DNA of 42,172 bases from JBLIKP01 sp047635375 (lineage in GTDB: Bacteria > Bacteroidota > Bacteroidia > Sphingobacteriales > Sphingobacteriaceae), in assembly GCA_047635375.1 (NCBI GenBank), contig JBLIKP010000008.1, positions 1-42,172 of the forward strand, read 5' to 3'. Each line of letters starts with the position of its first letter. Position 1 is the stretch's first letter. The position numbers were made by a program, and so were the translations under genes. Positions 1 through 6,629 of this stretch are shown here, piece after piece. The notes below the pieces were generated by a model. That model saw only the letters and a program-made list of their open reading frames with translations. It was not told the DNA's origin and made no database searches.

Positions 1-442
1 TGCTTGCTGCATTTCCAGCGATAGTGTAATAAATTCCATATACATCTCGCGCCGTATCTTGAATCATGTTTTCTCCAATACCATCGGCTTTTACTGTGTG
101 TTTGAAGACGAATCTCCTTGAATCTTTGGCTAGGGCATAAAAGCGAGCGCCATTATTCACCGATTTGTAGCTAAGGTGAAGTTTTGCATCAAACTCGGGA
201 AATTCAACGTTTATCCAACAAGGCTCTGTGTTTTTGCTTTGGTCTGGCACTACTTTGGCATATTTCGGATAGTCAAAAGTAAATGGGCAGGTTGAGTCAA
301 ATTTGATGTATTCTTTTTCTGGAAACGTGATTTTGTGATAACCTCGAGGCTTAGGGCTATAGTCACCGCCACCACAGGCCAATAATATGCATGAAATCAA
401 AAATACAAATGGGATAAAGGTTCCCTTCAACTGTGTGCTCAT
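1..442 (-). CDS. gldD: Gliding motility lipoprotein GldD (partial, C-terminus beyond window)
   Basis: GldD is a lipoprotein required for gliding motility and T9SS function in flavobacteria. About 147 codons are visible, reading leftward from an ATG at 440-442 and running off the window edge. The N-terminus is a lipoprotein signal peptide with lipobox LLAC (Cys23). The mature part begins YSPKPRGYHKITFP, followed by CPFTFDYPKYA, CWINVEFPEF, KLHLSYK and FKHTVKADGI, which are hallmark GldD segments. The gene starts immediately after the gldE stop codon (443-445) with no gap, so the two are surely co-transcribed. Order mutY-ssb-gldE-gldD is the usual flavobacterial arrangement. I am confident of the identity; only the last part of the protein is missing. 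Confidence 0.93.
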   Translation of the reverse strand, partial: MSTQLKGTFIPFVFLISCILLACGGGDYSPKPRGYHKITFPEKEYIKFDSTCPFTFDYPKYAKVVPDQSKNTEPCWINVEFPEFDAKLHLSYKSVNNGARFYALAKDSRRFVFKHTVKADGIGENMIQDTARDVYGIYYTIAGNAAS

Positions 443-1849
443 TTAATTTTCTTCTTTATCCATTTGCAAATCAGGATTAACTGGCTCGTCTAAAATGGTA
501 ATCTTAACTCTTTTAATTCTTCGCTTGTCGACAGACTCAACTTTAAACTTAAAAATGTCGTAGTATAATTCTTCTCTTAATTTCGGGATTTTTCCAGCTA
601 TCTCGAGAATCAGCCCACCTAATGTGTCGGCCTCACCGCGTACTTTATCAAACGGATTTTCATCAAGATTCATTATCTTGAATAGGTCATTTATTGAAAC
701 CTTGGCATCAAAAACATAGTTTGCATCGTCCAGTTTTGAATACTTAAGATCATCGGCTAAATCATCAAGTTCATCGTTAATTTCTCCAACGATTTCTTCA
801 AGAATATCTTCCAATGTCACAATTCCTGAGGTCCCCCCATATTCATCAACCACGATAGCCATATGCATTCGTTTTAGTTGGAACTCCTTAAGTAGGTCGT
901 CAATTTTCTTGCTTTCCGGAACGAAAAATGCATTGCGAACTAAGTTCTGCCAGTTTACATCTATGTCTTCGCCTAGGTAGGGTAAAAGGTCTTTAATGAA
1001 TAAAATCCCCTTAACATTGTCAATGGTTTCGTCATAGACTGGAACTCTTGAGTATCCAGCATCAACAATTTCCTTCACAATCGTTTTAAAATCTGAGGAA
1101 ATATCAAAACTTGTGATATCTACTCTAGACCGCATGATTTGCTTCACGGGAATATTTCCAAAGCGGACAATTCCCTTTAAAATATCCTTGTCTTCATCTT
1201 TTTCAACGTCATCAGAAGTAAGGTCGATTGCATGGTTAAGCTCATCGACACTTAGGTCGTGACCTTTTTTGGTAATCCTTTTGTCGATAAACTTGGTTGC
1301 CGAAACAAGCAAATAGCTTAATGGGAATAAAATTTTACCTAAAATCATTAGCGGGTAAGCCATGATTCTGCTGAATTTCAGGGCGTTTTGATTTGCATAA
1401 ACCTTGGGCATAATTTCCCCTAAAAGCACCAAGACAAAGGTTACAAGCACAACTTCAATAAAAAATCCAACTTTCGGGTAGGCTACCATATTAAACAGCA
1501 TAAGTGTAAGCGAGCTGAATAAAATAACCACTAAAATATTGAAGAAATTATTGGCTATAAGGATGGTTGCCAGAAGGTATTTTGGTTTTAACAGAAGGTT
1601 TGTAATTTCTTTATCCTTACGGTCATCGCTTTCGCGGATGGTCGTAAGTTGGGTGTTCCCCATAGAAAACAGAGAGACCTCCGAGCCTGAAATCAAGGCT
1701 GAGCAAATCAGGAAAAAGAAAATTATAAAAATTAAGACGATGAGACTGCCCCAATCAGGGCTTAGAAAAAAAGCTTCAATAAATCCTGTGATTCCCTCAT
1801 CAGTAACAAAGGATGAGGGAGGTACCGAGTCAGGGTTTGATGTTTCCAA
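443..1849 (-). CDS. gldE: GldE, CNNM/CorC-type membrane protein of the gliding locus
   Basis: 468 aa. The N-terminal third carries several membrane segments (about residues 33-63, 90-122, 127-150 and 160-185) of the CNNM/DUF21 type. A CBS pair follows at about 230-350 (start IMRSRVDITSFD, end LEEIVGEINDE), then a CorC_HlyC transporter-associated domain at about 365-455. This is the architecture of GldE, which supports GldD in gliding, and of haemolysin C/CorC-like ion transport proteins. The identity as GldE rests on the adjacent gldD. The start codon is TTG (1847-1849). An in-frame TAA lies five codons upstream and the next Met is inside the first membrane region, so TTG is the only reasonable standard start. 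It lies 25 bases after ssb and abuts gldD. Confidence 0.92.
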   Translation of the reverse strand: METSNPDSVPPSSFVTDEGITGFIEAFFLSPDWGSLIVLIFIIFFFLICSALISGSEVSLFSMGNTQLTTIRESDDRKDKEITNLLLKPKYLLATILIANNFFNILVVILFSSLTLMLFNMVAYPKVGFFIEVVLVTFVLVLLGEIMPKVYANQNALKFSRIMAYPLMILGKILFPLSYLLVSATKFIDKRITKKGHDLSVDELNHAIDLTSDDVEKDEDKDILKGIVRFGNIPVKQIMRSRVDITSFDISSDFKTIVKEIVDAGYSRVPVYDETIDNVKGILFIKDLLPYLGEDIDVNWQNLVRNAFFVPESKKIDDLLKEFQLKRMHMAIVVDEYGGTSGIVTLEDILEEIVGEINDELDDLADDLKYSKLDDANYVFDAKVSINDLFKIMNLDENPFDKVRGEADTLGGLILEIAGKIPKLREELYYDIFKFKVESVDKRRIKRVKITILDEPVNPDLQMDKEEN

Positions 1850-1874
1850 AATTAAGATTTAATTAAAACCAAGG

Positions 1875-2333
1875 TTAAAACGGTAGATCGTCATCTCCTT
1901 CTGAAGATGATGAATTTGATGCAGGCGTTGCCGCTGCAGTTTGTGGAACACCGTCTTGTGTTTGGTTTCCTTGGAAGCCACCACCGCCTCCTTGATTATC
2001 GTCGCGTTTTCCAAGCATGGTAAAAGTGTCGGCGAATATTTCAGTAGTATAGCGTTTGTTTCCTTCCTTATCGTCCCAAGAGCGTGTACGAAGTTTACCT
2101 TCGATATAAACAAGCTTTCCTTTAGTCAGGTATTTTTCAGCGATTTCGGCAAGTTTTCTCCAAACAACAATGTTGTGCCATTCGGTTTTGTCGGTACGCT
2201 TTCCTTCTTTGTCAGTGAAGGTTTCTGTGGTAGCAATGGTGAAATTAGCAACAGAAGCGCCATTTTCAAGATGACGTACCTCAGGATCTTTTCCTAGGTG
2301 GCCGATTAACATTACTTTATTCAATGATGACAT
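1875..2333 (-). CDS. ssb: Single-stranded DNA-binding protein
   Basis: 152 aa. The OB fold occupies about residues 1-110 (opens MSSLNKVMLIGHLGKDPEVR; contains TEWHNIVVWRKLAEIAEKYL and YIEGKLRTRSWDDKEGNKRY). A Gly/Gln/Ser-rich linker follows, then the acidic tip EGDDDLPF, the protein-interaction tail that recruits replication and repair enzymes. Length and tail are normal for bacterial SSB, which acts as a tetramer on exposed single strands. It lies 13 bases after mutY and before gldE on the same strand, so it is probably part of a mutY-ssb-gldE-gldD transcript. The glycine-rich linker is encoded in a locally GC-rich patch near 1985. Confidence 0.97.
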   Translation of the reverse strand: MSSLNKVMLIGHLGKDPEVRHLENGASVANFTIATTETFTDKEGKRTDKTEWHNIVVWRKLAEIAEKYLTKGKLVYIEGKLRTRSWDDKEGNKRYTTEIFADTFTMLGKRDDNQGGGGGFQGNQTQDGVPQTAAATPASNSSSSEGDDDLPF

Positions 2334-2346
2334 AAGTGTCTAATTT

Positions 2347-3396
2347 TTAACTTTTTAATGAATGCTTTTCAAGGTATTTTTCAAGTAACCTTGATGATGC
2401 AAATTTATGAATATCTTTTGATTTAATTTCCAACAAGTTGGAATCAAGGTAATTATTTAGCTCCACTTCCCAAAATCGGGCAATAATAACCTGGTGAGAC
2501 AGTATATGTTTAATCTCTTCAGTTAGTCTGGGAGCCTTTATTACATTTGATTTTGTTAAGTATGGTGCTTGAGGATCTTGAGCTAAATTTGTCCAATCTT
2601 GGAGATTTGAAGTTTCGATCATTGGGAAGTCAAAAAGGCCTTGCCAAATGTCTTTTTCTCCTCGCTTTAGGAGATATGTAGTGTCCTTAAACGTGCAAAT
2701 TAGGTAGTTGAAATATCTAGTCCTAATCTTGGTCTTCCTAGATTTTACTGGAAAATCAAAAACGTTCTCATCGGCGAAAGCCTTGCATTCACGATTAAAA
2801 ATGCAATCGGTGCAGTTCGGATTTTTAGGTTTGCATATGGTTGCTCCGAATTCCATAATTCCTTGGTTAAAAGAATCTGGTTCTTCGGGAGAAATCAATT
2901 CCGTAGCTAATTCCTTGAATATTTTTTGACCCTTGCCCGTATCGATTGGTGCAGACTCTCCAAAGAATCTGCTTAGGAAGCGATAAACATTGCCATCGAC
3001 TACGGCTTTTACCTCTTTAAAAGCGAAAGAAGAAATGGCGGAAGCGGAATAGTCACCAACGCCGGGTAATTTTATCAAATCTTGGTAGTTATTTGGAAAT
3101 TTCCCGTCCAAATCATGGTGAATAATACGCATTGCTTTGTGCATATTTCGGGCTCTAGAATAGTATCCAAGCCCTTGCCAGTTTTTTAGAATTTCATCTT
3201 CATCGGCACGGGCCAAATCTGCTACAGTTGGGAAGTTTTTTAAAAACTTATTATAATACGGTAACCCTTGCTCTACGCGGGTTTGCTGCATTATTATCTC
3301 CGACAAATAAATGGGATAAGGGTTGGAAGTTTGGCGCCAAGGGAGGTCTCTTCCATTTTGCTTGTACCAGGCGATTAATCGGTCGGAAAAATTCAT
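2347..3396 (-). CDS. mutY: A/G-specific adenine DNA glycosylase MutY
   Basis: 349 aa. MutY removes adenine mispaired with 8-oxoguanine. Visible features are the catalytic Glu in SEIIMQQTRVEQ (E33), the helix-hairpin-helix LPGVGDYSASAI (110-121), the catalytic Asp in VVDGNVYRFLSRFFG (D134) and the 4Fe-4S ligands C188-x6-C195-x2-C198-x5-C204. The remaining ~120 residues are the NUDIX-like 8-oxoG recognition domain (YLLKRGEKDIWQGLFDFP). The full-length product with all active-site residues indicates a working enzyme. ATG start at 3394-3396, with a promoter-like TACCTTTG only 3 bases upstream. It is the first gene of the leftward unit and is divergent from the HU-like gene. Confidence 0.97.
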   Translation of the reverse strand: MNFSDRLIAWYKQNGRDLPWRQTSNPYPIYLSEIIMQQTRVEQGLPYYNKFLKNFPTVADLARADEDEILKNWQGLGYYSRARNMHKAMRIIHHDLDGKFPNNYQDLIKLPGVGDYSASAISSFAFKEVKAVVDGNVYRFLSRFFGESAPIDTGKGQKIFKELATELISPEEPDSFNQGIMEFGATICKPKNPNCTDCIFNRECKAFADENVFDFPVKSRKTKIRTRYFNYLICTFKDTTYLLKRGEKDIWQGLFDFPMIETSNLQDWTNLAQDPQAPYLTKSNVIKAPRLTEEIKHILSHQVIIARFWEVELNNYLDSNLLEIKSKDIHKFASSRLLEKYLEKHSLKS

Positions 3397-3399
3397 TTA

Positions 3400-3407
3400 G
3401 CAAAGGT
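3400..3407 (-). promoter_or_regulatory. Candidate -7 promoter element for mutY operon
   Basis: On the minus strand this reads TACCTTTG, a perfect match to the Bacteroidota -7 consensus TAnnTTTG. It ends only 3 bases before the mutY ATG, so transcription would start at or inside the start codon, giving a leaderless message. A TTTG lies further upstream, but its spacing of 26 is longer than the usual 17-23, so the -33 part is weak. Confidence 0.45.
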
Positions 3408-3566
3408 AGTTTTTCTAATAAATTAAGAATAATGCAAATAGGTGGAAAAATTGAGGTAATTTTTATTTAGCCGATATAATCAGTGATAGTGCGTGTTTCA
3501 ACAGTAATAAGGGTTTGAGGTAAAAAAAATTGTCAATAAAAGTTTCGAATTAAACGATGAAAACGG

Positions 3567-3574
3567 TAATATTG
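3567..3574 (+). promoter_or_regulatory. Weak candidate -7 promoter element for HU-TPR operon
   Basis: TAATATTG resembles TAnnTTTG with one mismatch. It lies 56 bases before the HU-like start codon, in the 233-base gap between the divergent mutY and HU-like genes. No good -33 TTG was found at the right spacing. The rest of this gap is AT-rich and shows no other gene. The HU-like ATG has no Shine-Dalgarno, which is normal in the phylum. Confidence 0.22.
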
Positions 3575-3629
3575 CACCCCGAAAAATAAGTAAATAATCA
3601 AGTAACTTACTAACTCACAATTAATTGTT

Positions 3630-3917
3630 ATGACAAAAGCCGAAGTGATTGCCGAAATCTCCGCAAATACTGGAATTGAAAAAGTAAATGTGCAACAGTC
3701 CATCGAATCTTTTTTCCAGGTGGTAAAAAAGGCAATGGTTGAAGGAGAAAATGTATACGTAAGAGGCTTTGGAAGTTTCGTCGTAAAAAAACGTGCTGAA
3801 AAAACTGCCCGTAACATTTCAAAGAATACTGCTATTATCATTCCTGAGCATTTTATCCCTAGTTTTAAGCCTTCAAAATCTTTTGTTGAGAGAGTTAAAA
3901 ATCACAACAAACCTTAA
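3630..3917 (+). CDS. HU/IHF-family DNA-binding protein
   Basis: 95 aa, the length of a classical HU monomer. N-terminal helices (MTKAEVIAEISANTGIEKVN...) are followed by the beta-saddle signature VYVRGFGSFVVKKRAEKTAR, then the DNA-embracing arm and C-terminal helix (FKPSKSFVERVKN). HU-like dimers bend and package DNA. The arm tip has NISKNTAIIIPEHFIPSF rather than the usual NPxTG, common in Bacteroidota HU paralogues. It is the first gene of a unit with the TPR gene, the 29-aa gene and rng; the next start is only 10 bases after its stop. Several HU paralogues usually exist per genome in this phylum, so a specific symbol is not assigned. Confidence 0.93.
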   Translation: MTKAEVIAEISANTGIEKVNVQQSIESFFQVVKKAMVEGENVYVRGFGSFVVKKRAEKTARNISKNTAIIIPEHFIPSFKPSKSFVERVKNHNKP

Positions 3918-3927
3918 TTAAAACTTT

Positions 3928-4779
3928 ATGGAATCAGCGACAAAAAAGCAAGTAATAGTGGTGCTAATTTCGATTGGAATAGTAGCGCTATTACTTTCGC
4001 TGAGCACTAGCGTGTTGAACACAACTGGAGATGGTGTCTTGGTTTCAGCAGGGGCCGGACATGTCCACAAACCGATTGATGAAGCTAAATTGGTTTCTGC
4101 TGCGAAGGTTAATCTTCCGCAAAGTAGAATCCAAATTATTGAGGTAACTGAGCAATTATTAGCCAACGCCGAAAACAAAAGGGTGGAGTTAAATTTAACC
4201 CGGAAATTGGCGCTTCAGTGGGATTCTTTATTACGTTTGGATATAAGTTCATTGTACTACGGAAAGATTTCAGAAATGGAGCCTTCTGCAGGGAATTTCT
4301 TTATTCTGGGTGAAAAAAGTCTTGCAGCTTTCAGAGGATTGCCTGATACTGTAGAAAAAGATGTATTTTTGGACCGAGCTCAGCACGCTTATGAAGCTGT
4401 GTTGGAACTTGATTCCAATGATATTGATGCGAAAGCAGGTCTAGGCATCTGTTTAGTTGAAGGTTCAGGAATGCCAATGCAAGGTATTCAGTTGCTTTTA
4501 GGAGTGATTGAAAAGGAGCCTAACCACTTCAATGCCAATAAGAGTTTGGGGATTTTCAGTATGAGAACTGGGCAGTTTGACAAGGCTGTGCAGCGATTAA
4601 CTGTTGCTTCCAAACAAAAATCAGATCCAGAGGTTCTTTTCTTTTTAGGAGAAGCCCATATGGAGTTGGGAGATAATGAAAAAGCAATTCAATCTTTTGA
4701 AGAATGTAAGGCGTTAGTTAATAACCCTGAGTTTGAGAGAGAATTAAATAATTACATTAATAGTTTAAAAAACATTTAA
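3928..4779 (+). CDS. Membrane-anchored tetratricopeptide repeat protein
   Basis: 283 aa. A short basic N-terminus (MESATKKQ) is followed by one hydrophobic segment (about residues 8-28), giving a single-pass anchor, or an uncleaved signal, with the rest on the far side of the membrane. From about residue 140 there are TPR-like helix pairs: FLDRAQHAYEAVLELDSNDIDAKAGLG, QGIQLLLGVIEKEPNHFNANKSLG, FDKAVQRLTVASKQKSDPEVLFFLG and EKAIQSFEECKALV. TPRs are protein-binding scaffolds; the partner cannot be read from sequence. It lies 10 bases after the HU-like gene and 10 bases before the 29-aa gene, upstream of rng. A role in organising an RNA-processing or nucleoid-linked complex at the membrane is only a guess from context. 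Confidence 0.85.
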   Translation: MESATKKQVIVVLISIGIVALLLSLSTSVLNTTGDGVLVSAGAGHVHKPIDEAKLVSAAKVNLPQSRIQIIEVTEQLLANAENKRVELNLTRKLALQWDSLLRLDISSLYYGKISEMEPSAGNFFILGEKSLAAFRGLPDTVEKDVFLDRAQHAYEAVLELDSNDIDAKAGLGICLVEGSGMPMQGIQLLLGVIEKEPNHFNANKSLGIFSMRTGQFDKAVQRLTVASKQKSDPEVLFFLGEAHMELGDNEKAIQSFEECKALVNNPEFERELNNYINSLKNI

Positions 4780-4789
4780 ATCTAAAGTT

Positions 4790-4879
4790 ATGCCAAGCGG
4801 TAAAAAAAGAAAAAGACATAAGATGGCTACTCACAAACGTAAGAAGCGTCTTAGAAAGAACAGACACAAGAAGAAGTAG
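4790..4879 (+). CDS. 29-aa highly basic protein, AURKAIP1/COX24-like (bS22/mS38-type) candidate ribosomal protein
   Basis: A short ORF, MPSGKKRKRHKMATHKRKKR plus LRKNRHKKK, ending in TAG. About 18 of 29 residues are Lys or Arg and four are His, with no acidic residue. I recognise it from Bacteroidota genomes, where near-identical peptides are annotated as AURKAIP1/COX24-domain proteins, the family of mitochondrial small-subunit protein mS38 and mycobacterial bS22. That points to a small rRNA-binding protein of the 30S subunit; binding here is inference. It starts 10 bases after the TPR stop and is followed by the rng promoter and leader. It is short enough to be skipped by gene callers. Confidence 0.85.
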   Translation: MPSGKKRKRHKMATHKRKKRLRKNRHKKK

Positions 4880-4916
4880 TAGACTTCTTTACGTGATCTT
4901 ATGTAACAGTATTTCA

Positions 4917-4924
4917 TATATTTG
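4917..4924 (+). promoter_or_regulatory. Candidate -7 promoter element for rng
   Basis: TATATTTG matches the Bacteroidota -7 consensus TAnnTTTG exactly. A transcription start 5-8 bases downstream would fall near 4929-4932, at the first base of helix P1 of the folded leader (4931). No clear TTG is found 17-23 bases upstream. The coincidence of predicted start and structure start supports this as a dedicated rng promoter inside the operon. Confidence 0.5.
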
Positions 4925-4930
4925 AAACCC

Positions 4931-5064
4931 AGGTTCATCACAGACAATTCCCTTGAATTAATCGTTCAAAGGAATTGTTTTGGGGTGTACCTGTTTGTGG
5001 TATATGGTTGTTTTTAAAGCAACCCCATTGGCAGGTGCGCCTAGTTTTAAAGGTTGATGAACCT
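4931..5064 (+). ncRNA. Structured 5' leader of rng, predicted three-way junction
   Basis: Base pairing read by eye gives four helices. P1 is a perfect 10-bp pairing of 4931-4940 (AGGTTCATCA) with 5055-5064, closing the whole region. P2 pairs 4944-4957 with 4965-4978, 13 of 14 pairs, around a 7-base loop. P3 pairs 4983-4993 with 5032-5042, 11 consecutive pairs including a few G-U. P4 inside P3 pairs 5006-5013 with 5017-5024 around a 3-base loop. The structure ends 14 bases before the rng TTG start codon. By analogy with the E. coli rne leader, where RNase E cleaves its own message, an autoregulatory role is plausible but not shown. It is not a terminator: no long U-tract follows any hairpin. 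Confidence 0.65.
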
Positions 5065-5078
5065 TTAGCCATTCACTT

Positions 5079-6629
5079 TTGGATAAAGAACTCATAATAC
5101 AGTCCTCAGCTGAGGAGGTAAAAATAGCCCTTCTACAGGATAGGGAGCTTCTAGAGTTAAATACCGAAAAAAGTGACAGCAATTACGCTGTAGGCGATAT
5201 ATATTTAGGACGTGTTAAACGCACAATGCCTGGTTTAAATGCAGCCTTCGTAGACATTGGATACGAAAAAGATGCGTTTTTACATTACTTGGACCTAGGT
5301 CCGCAGGTTAAGTCCTTGCTTAAGTATGCAAAGATTCATAAGAACCAAAAGGATCAAACTTCTGATTTAAAAGGTTTTAAACTTGAATCTGATATCAGCA
5401 AATCTGGAAAGATTGGTGATTTACTTAAGAAGAATCAATATATCGCTGTACAAGTTGTAAAGGAGCCTATTTCAAGCAAAGGCCCAAGAGTAAGTAGTGA
5501 TATTTCACTTGCCGGAAGGTATGTGGTAATGGTCCCTTTTACCAATGTTGTTACTATTAGTAAGCGTGTAAATACGACTGCTGAGAAAAAACGGTTAGTA
5601 AACCTTGTAGAAAGCATAAAACCAGCAAATTTCGGCGTAATCATACGTACAGCCGCTGAGGAAAAAGGCGTTGCCGAAATTCATAAAGACATTTTAGACC
5701 TCAAAGCAAAGTGGGATAAATTTACTGCGGCCCTGCATGATGCAACTCCTCGCGACAAGGTTCTCGGAGAGATAAACCGTACTTCATCTATTATTAGAGA
5801 TTTATTGAACGACGATTTCACAAAAATCACCATCGACAATGAAGCTTTATACGATGAAATACGCAATTACATCAAAGAAATCGCTCCAACAAAGGAGAAG
5901 ATTGTGCGTAGGTACGAAAACAGTACGCCTATTTTCGATGCGCTCGGAATAAATAAGCAGATAAAGGGTCTTTTTGGTAAAACAGTAAACCTTCCAAACG
6001 GAAGTTACCTTGTTATTGAGCATACTGAAGCATTGCACGTTATTGACGTGAACAGTGGAAACAGAGCAAATATCGCAGGAAGCCAAGAGGAAAACGCATT
6101 CAAAGTAAACATGGATGCTGCAAAAGAAATTGTTCGCCAGCTTCGATTGCGTGATATGGGCGGAATTATCGTAATCGATTTTATCGATATGCGTAGCGCC
6201 GATAACAAGAAAAAACTCTTTAATATATTAAAGGAGGAGATGGCAAGTGAACGTGCAAAGCACACAATTTTGCCTCCAACAAAATTCGGTTTAGTGCAGA
6301 TTACTCGTCAGCGTGTTCGCCCTGAAATGAACATTATTACTGCTGAAGTTTGTCCTGCATGTGAAGGTTCAGGAAAGATTAAAGCAAGCATACTTTTAGT
6401 TGATGAGATTGCCACTAATTTGGATTACATCATCAAAAATCAAAACCAAAAGGAAATTACCCTTTTCGTTCATCCGTATGTTGAAGCCTACCTGAAAAAA
6501 GGTATGCCATCGGTTCAATGGAAATGGTTCTTTAAATATAAAAAGTGGGTGAAACTAAAGAGTAACCCGAATTTCACCATGACAGAATATAGGTTCTTTA
6601 AATCCCTGGATGAAGAAATAACCATTTAA
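5079..6629 (+). CDS. rng: Ribonuclease G/E
   Basis: 516 aa. Rng/RNase E family endoribonuclease, cutting single-stranded AU-rich RNA in rRNA maturation and mRNA decay. The S1 RNA-binding domain (about 37-150; VGDIYLGRVKRTMPGLNAAF) has a long insertion at 78-115, common in this phylum. The DNase I-like catalytic core has the two metal-binding aspartates in HVIDVNSGN (D323) and GIIVIDFIDM (D367). CPAC (C425, C428) is the Zn-link. The length and lack of a long tail fit RNase G or a short RNase E. The start codon is TTG (5079): an in-frame TGA lies at 5058-5060 and no other standard start lies between. Its end overlaps the stop of the convergent gene by 4 bases. A structured leader lies directly upstream. 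Confidence 0.95.
   Translation: MDKELIIQSSAEEVKIALLQDRELLELNTEKSDSNYAVGDIYLGRVKRTMPGLNAAFVDIGYEKDAFLHYLDLGPQVKSLLKYAKIHKNQKDQTSDLKGFKLESDISKSGKIGDLLKKNQYIAVQVVKEPISSKGPRVSSDISLAGRYVVMVPFTNVVTISKRVNTTAEKKRLVNLVESIKPANFGVIIRTAAEEKGVAEIHKDILDLKAKWDKFTAALHDATPRDKVLGEINRTSSIIRDLLNDDFTKITIDNEALYDEIRNYIKEIAPTKEKIVRRYENSTPIFDALGINKQIKGLFGKTVNLPNGSYLVIEHTEALHVIDVNSGNRANIAGSQEENAFKVNMDAAKEIVRQLRLRDMGGIIVIDFIDMRSADNKKKLFNILKEEMASERAKHTILPPTKFGLVQITRQRVRPEMNIITAEVCPACEGSGKIKASILLVDEIATNLDYIIKNQNQKEITLFVHPYVEAYLKKGMPSVQWKWFFKYKKWVKLKSNPNFTMTEYRFFKSLDEEITI

Noticed and set aside
4944..4984. Hairpin after the 29-aa gene as a Rho-independent terminator
   Set aside because: Only four T follow the stem, the loop region is part of a larger fold, and a promoter-like element lies just before it; it fits a leader better.
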